From: Bacillota bacterium
GTDB lineage: Bacteria > Bacillota > GCA-003054495 > Carboxydocellales > JAJZTU01
Length of the DNA stretch: 8,602 bases
Assembly (NCBI GenBank): GCA_021848765.1
Contig: JAJZTU010000137.1
Span: 1 to 8,602 of the forward strand
Reading direction: 5' to 3'
Position numbers and translations under genes: made by a program. The notes under the pieces are model-generated. The model had not been told where the DNA came from and searched no databases. It saw nothing but the letters and a program-made list of their open reading frames with translations. Shown piece after piece: positions 6,011-8,602 of the stretch; the first letter of the stretch is position 1, and each line of letters opens with the position of its first letter.

Positions 6011-6014
6011 GGCA

Positions 6015-6737
6015 GTGATTAAATTTTGCAATGTCAATAAATATTTTGGCCAACATCATGTGCTCCGGGACATCAATTTGGAAATCAAAGAAGGAGAGGT
6101 GGTGGTAGTCATCGGGCCCTCCGGTTCAGGCAAAAGCACCATGCTGCGCTGTATCAACCAGTTGGAAAAAATCTCATCCGGCGGACTGGTGGTGGACGGA
6201 TTTCATTTGGATGAGCCCAAGGTTAACATCAACCTTTTACGGCAGGAAATCGGCATGGTCTTTCAGCATTTTAACCTCTATCCCCACAAGACGGTGCTGG
6301 AAAATATCACTTTGGCTCCCGTCAAAGTCAAGAAGATGGACCCGGCGGAGGGGGAGAAAATTGCCCGTTTCTATTTGCAAAAAGTGGGGATTGCTGAGAA
6401 GGCGGATGCTTATCCCAGCCAGTTGTCAGGGGGTCAGCAACAGCGGGTGGCCATTGCCCGGGGCTTGACCATGAAACCTAAGATTATGTTGTTTGACGAG
6501 CCCACCTCGGCTTTGGATCCGGAAATGGTCAATGAGGTACTGGATGTGATGAAATCCCTGGTTAAAGAGGGGATGACCATGGTGGTGGTTACCCATGAAA
6601 TGGGCTTTGCCCGGGAAGTGGCTGACCGGGTGATCTTCATGGATGAAGGCCGCATTATCGAAGAGGGCACGCCTGAGCATTTCTTCAAGGAGCCCAAAGA
6701 AGAGCGGACCAGGCTCTTCTTGAGCAAAATACTCTAA
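6015..6737 (+). CDS. glnQ: Polar amino acid ABC transporter ATP-binding protein GlnQ
   Basis: This is the ATPase that powers uptake of a polar amino acid, probably glutamine, on the cytoplasmic face of the permease pair encoded downstream. From the GTG at 6015 it is 240 residues, the normal GlnQ/HisP length. All motifs are present, in that numbering: Walker A GPSGSGKS (34-41), Q-loop Gln84 in GMVFQHFNLYPH, signature LSGGQQQR (137-144), Walker B IMLFDEP with catalytic Glu162, D-loop SALDPE, and H-loop His194 in VVTHEMGFA. The FNLYPHKTVLENI block is typical of the polar amino acid subfamily. glnH starts 22 bases after its stop, and the order glnQ-glnH-permease-permease matches the B. subtilis glnQHMP operon. 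Substrate (glutamine versus glutamate, aspartate or arginine) cannot be settled from the ATPase. Confidence 0.92.
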   Translation: MIKFCNVNKYFGQHHVLRDINLEIKEGEVVVVIGPSGSGKSTMLRCINQLEKISSGGLVVDGFHLDEPKVNINLLRQEIGMVFQHFNLYPHKTVLENITLAPVKVKKMDPAEGEKIARFYLQKVGIAEKADAYPSQLSGGQQQRVAIARGLTMKPKIMLFDEPTSALDPEMVNEVLDVMKSLVKEGMTMVVVTHEMGFAREVADRVIFMDEGRIIEEGTPEHFFKEPKEERTRLFLSKIL

Positions 6738-6759
6738 CAAAAAAGGGAGGATGATAGTA

Positions 6760-7593
6760 ATGAAGTTGAAAAAAATGATGGCAGCCGTCCTGGCCGGGGT
6801 GTTGACCCTGGGCCTGTTGTCCGGTTGCGGTGGCGGCGGGGAAAAGAAGGCGGAAGAAAACAAGCCCGCCGCTACGGAAGCTAAAATGCTGGAGAACATT
6901 AAACAGCGGGGCAAACTAATTGCCGGGGTGAAGTACGATGTGCCCCTGTTCGGGATGCTCAACACTCAAACCAACCAGGTGGAAGGCTTTGAAATCGACT
7001 TAATGCGGGAACTGGCCAAAAAGCTGTTTAATGACCCCGAAAAGGTGGAATTCGTTAAGGTGGAATCCAAGACTCGCATTCCCATGCTGCAAAACGGCCG
7101 GGTGGATATTGTCGCCGGGACCATGACCATCACTGAAGAGCGAAAAAAGCAAATTGATTTTTCAGATGTGTATTTTAATGCGGGGCAATCCTTGCTGGTA
7201 AAAAAAGGCAGTCCTATTAAGTCAGTAACTGATTTAAAGGGCAAAAAAGTGACTACTGTTCAGGGTTCCACCAGTGCCAAAAACATTCGGGCCAAGGCTC
7301 CAGAAGCCCAAGTGCTGGAGTTCCCCACCTATCCTGAGGCTTTTTTGGCCTTGCAAAACGACCGGGCTGATGCCATGACCACGGACAATTCCATTTTAAT
7401 AGGCTTTACCCAAAAGGATCCCAATACCGAACTGGTGGGCGGCCTGTTTACCTCTGAACCCTATGGCTTAGGTTTCTCAAAAGGCCATGAGGAATGGGTG
7501 AAATTTATCAATGACTGGCTGCAGGAAATCAAGACCAATGGCACCTATGCCGAACTGTATAAGAAATGGTTTAAGGAGGAACCCCCCAAGTAA
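6760..7593 (+). CDS. glnH: Amino acid ABC transporter substrate-binding lipoprotein, GlnH-like
   Basis: A family 3 extracellular solute-binding protein that captures a polar amino acid outside the cell and delivers it to the permeases. GGGAGG at 6745-6750 is flush against an upstream ATG (6751) but nine bases from the ATG at 6760, so the latter is chosen: 277 residues. The N-terminus is a lipoprotein signal: MKLKK, a hydrophobic stretch, then the lipobox LLSGC with Cys23 as lipid anchor, and a G/E/K/A-rich flexible spacer. The mature domain shows RGKLIAGVKYDVPLFG, VEGFEIDLMRELAKKL, TMTITEERKKQIDFS (the Arg is the expected contact for the ligand carboxylate), KGKKVTTVQGSTSAKNI and DAMTTDNSIL, all family blocks. 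It ends in a basic and acidic tail (KWFKEEPPK). Ligand is not assigned with certainty; glutamine is favoured by the operon order. Confidence 0.9.
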   Translation: MKLKKMMAAVLAGVLTLGLLSGCGGGGEKKAEENKPAATEAKMLENIKQRGKLIAGVKYDVPLFGMLNTQTNQVEGFEIDLMRELAKKLFNDPEKVEFVKVESKTRIPMLQNGRVDIVAGTMTITEERKKQIDFSDVYFNAGQSLLVKKGSPIKSVTDLKGKKVTTVQGSTSAKNIRAKAPEAQVLEFPTYPEAFLALQNDRADAMTTDNSILIGFTQKDPNTELVGGLFTSEPYGLGFSKGHEEWVKFINDWLQEIKTNGTYAELYKKWFKEEPPK

Positions 7594-7600
7594 GGAGTGT

Positions 7601-7645
7601 GGACCCTCTCTTCCGGGAGGGTCCTTTAATCTTGTTTTTCTTTTA
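7601..7645 (+). terminator. Hairpin attenuator between glnH and the first permease
   Basis: GGACCCTC (7601-7608) pairs perfectly with GAGGGTCC (7617-7624); one G-U pair and one C-G pair can extend it to 10 pairs around a TTCC loop. The T-rich tract after it is interrupted (TTTAATCTTGTTTTTCTTTT), so it probably terminates only part of the transcripts or protects the 3' end of the glnQ-glnH message. Such hairpins after binding-protein genes commonly let them be made in excess over permeases. Confidence 0.6.
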
Positions 7646-7665
7646 ACCGGGGAGGGATTTACAAT

Positions 7666-8322
7666 ATGACGAACTGGCTGGATGTTTGGCAGCGGTCGGA
7701 TCAGTTCTTTTCCGGACTGGCCATTACGCTGGAAATATCCTTGTTAGCCTTGGTTATGGCGTTGGCCATTGGGGTGGTAGTGGCTATCCTACAGGTAGCA
7801 GATAATCCGGTGACCCAGTTTATTGGCAAATGGTATGTGGAATTTTTGCAAAACACCCCTTTGGTTATTCAGGTCTTCTTCTTTTATCAAGGATTGCCTT
7901 CGCTGGGTGTGAGCTTGTCCGAGTTTACCTGTGGCACTTTAGGGCTGGGCATTTACACCGGAGCCTATATTGCTGAGGTCTTTCGCGCCGGGATTCAATC
8001 CATCACCAAAGGCCAGTGGGAAGCAGCCCGGTCCCAAGGCTTCAGTTATTTGCAAACCATGCGGCATATTATCTTACCTCAAGCTTTGCACGTAGCTTTG
8101 CCCCCATTAGGCAACCAGATAGTCAATTTGGTGAAAAACTCTGCTATCCTCAGTACTATTGCGGTAGCGGACTTAATGTACAAAGCCAATTTAGTTTCAG
8201 CGGAAACTTTTATCGTCTTTGAAGTTTATATTTTTGCTGCACTGCTTTATTTGACTTTGACCATTCCCTTGAGCGCTTTGGTGGAGTATTTGGAACACCT
8301 GGTGGCCCGAGGTTATCATTAA
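7666..8322 (+). CDS. Polar amino acid ABC transporter permease (first of two, GlnM/GlnP-like)
   Basis: A 218-residue inner membrane permease of the His/Glu/Gln/Arg family. Likely membrane segments lie near 14-42, 55-75, 90-107 and 185-212, with further hydrophobic stretches between. The family block QNTPLVIQVFFFYQGLP (62-78) is present, as is GAYIAEVFRAGIQSI. The cytoplasmic EAA loop that docks on GlnQ is seen as GQWEAARSQGF (117-126) continuing to ILPQA (136-140), then LPPLGNQIVNLVKNSA. Start ATG at 7666 with GGAGG at 7651-7655. It is separated from glnH by a hairpin and followed after 15 bases by a second permease, so a heterodimeric channel is expected. Position corresponds to glnM of B. 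subtilis, but which permease is the true counterpart is not decided, so no symbol is given. Confidence 0.92.
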   Translation: MTNWLDVWQRSDQFFSGLAITLEISLLALVMALAIGVVVAILQVADNPVTQFIGKWYVEFLQNTPLVIQVFFFYQGLPSLGVSLSEFTCGTLGLGIYTGAYIAEVFRAGIQSITKGQWEAARSQGFSYLQTMRHIILPQALHVALPPLGNQIVNLVKNSAILSTIAVADLMYKANLVSAETFIVFEVYIFAALLYLTLTIPLSALVEYLEHLVARGYH

Positions 8323-8337
8323 CGGGAGGTGGAGGCC

Positions 8338-8602
8338 ATGAATCTCACCAACTGGCAGCCCTTTTTTGATATCAACAATCTTAGATTCCTTGCTTCAGGT
8401 CTGGGTTGGACCTTGGGACTGGCGGCTATCAGTATTGCCTTGAGCCTGGTGTTGGGCATTTTGCTGGCATTGCTGCGCATTTCCGGTTGGCGGCTTTTCA
8501 GCGCTCCGGCGTATCTCTATATCCATACCCTGCGCAACAGTCCTTTGATACTGCTTATCTTTTTTACCTATTTTGCCTTGCCCAAACTGGGCATCAACCT
8601 GT
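8338..8602 (+). CDS. Second polar amino acid ABC transporter permease, N-terminal part (3' end outside window)
   Basis: ATG at 8338 follows two overlapping ribosome binding sites (GGGAGG at 8324-8329 and GGAGG at 8331-8335) and opens a frame that stays open for 88 codons to the window edge. The protein has a short polar N-terminus, a first membrane segment (about 18-46, LGLAAISIALSLVLGILLAL), a second (about 62-82), and the family block YIHTLRNSPLILLIFFTYF typical of HisM/GlnP permeases. The EAA loop would lie beyond the window. With the preceding permease it should form the membrane channel of the importer. The tight 15-base spacing to the previous stop suggests translational coupling. It corresponds to the fourth gene (glnP) of the B. 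subtilis operon. Confidence 0.9.
   Translation, partial: MNLTNWQPFFDINNLRFLASGLGWTLGLAAISIALSLVLGILLALLRISGWRLFSAPAYLYIHTLRNSPLILLIFFTYFALPKLGINL

Noticed and set aside
5913..6014. Upstream ATG start for glnQ, adding 34 residues
   Set aside because: It would translate through a perfect terminator hairpin; the GTG at 6015 has a ribosome binding site and gives the family length of 240.
6211..6468. Plus-strand frame of 85 codons within glnQ
   Set aside because: Lies wholly inside glnQ in another frame and has no motif or ribosome binding site.

Overview
This window comes from a low-GC Gram-positive bacterium (Firmicutes), most likely of the class Clostridia and resembling Peptococcaceae-type organisms. 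The evidence is the gene order murB-murA-divIB-sbp-ftsZ, a small basic protein of the DUF1290 family (found in the Firmicutes division cluster), strong AGGAGG-type ribosome binding sites with several GTG starts, and a lipoprotein solute-binding protein. Base composition looks close to balanced. The genus cannot be fixed by eye.

Region 1 (1 to about 4400) is a cell-wall and division cluster. It holds the 3' part of murB (UDP-MurNAc formation, second step), murA (first committed peptidoglycan step, with catalytic Cys), divIB/ftsQ (divisome membrane protein with a POTRA domain), sbp (small membrane protein) and ftsZ (division GTPase). All are on the + strand. Two intergenic gaps, about 200 and 170 bases, carry regulatory-looking structure: a weak terminator plus an extended -10 promoter before divIB, and two hairpins before ftsZ. 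A clear terminator follows ftsZ. No ftsA and no ylxW/ylxX-like gene lies between divIB and ftsZ, and the spoIIGA-sigE genes that often follow ftsZ in spore-forming relatives are not there.

Region 2 (about 4400 to 8602) is a sensing and uptake module for a polar amino acid, probably glutamine or a relative. It starts with a membrane-bound histidine kinase whose H-box resembles the GlnK (YcbA) type. Directly after it comes a ribosome binding site and a roughly 50-codon broken reading frame that looks like the last piece of its response regulator. A strong terminator follows, then glnQ (ATPase), glnH (lipoprotein binding protein), a hairpin attenuator, one permease and the start of a second permease. 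This is the same order as the Bacillus subtilis glnQ-glnH-glnM-glnP operon.

Most genes are ordinary housekeeping or transport genes. The most unusual observation is the apparent collapse of the response regulator between an intact kinase and the transporter it might have controlled. No RNA genes, CRISPR arrays, insertion sequences or prophage genes were seen. No untranslated stretch exceeds 300 bases: the gaps at 1751-1954, 3125-3293, 4350-4505 and 5763-6014 are described as separate entries.
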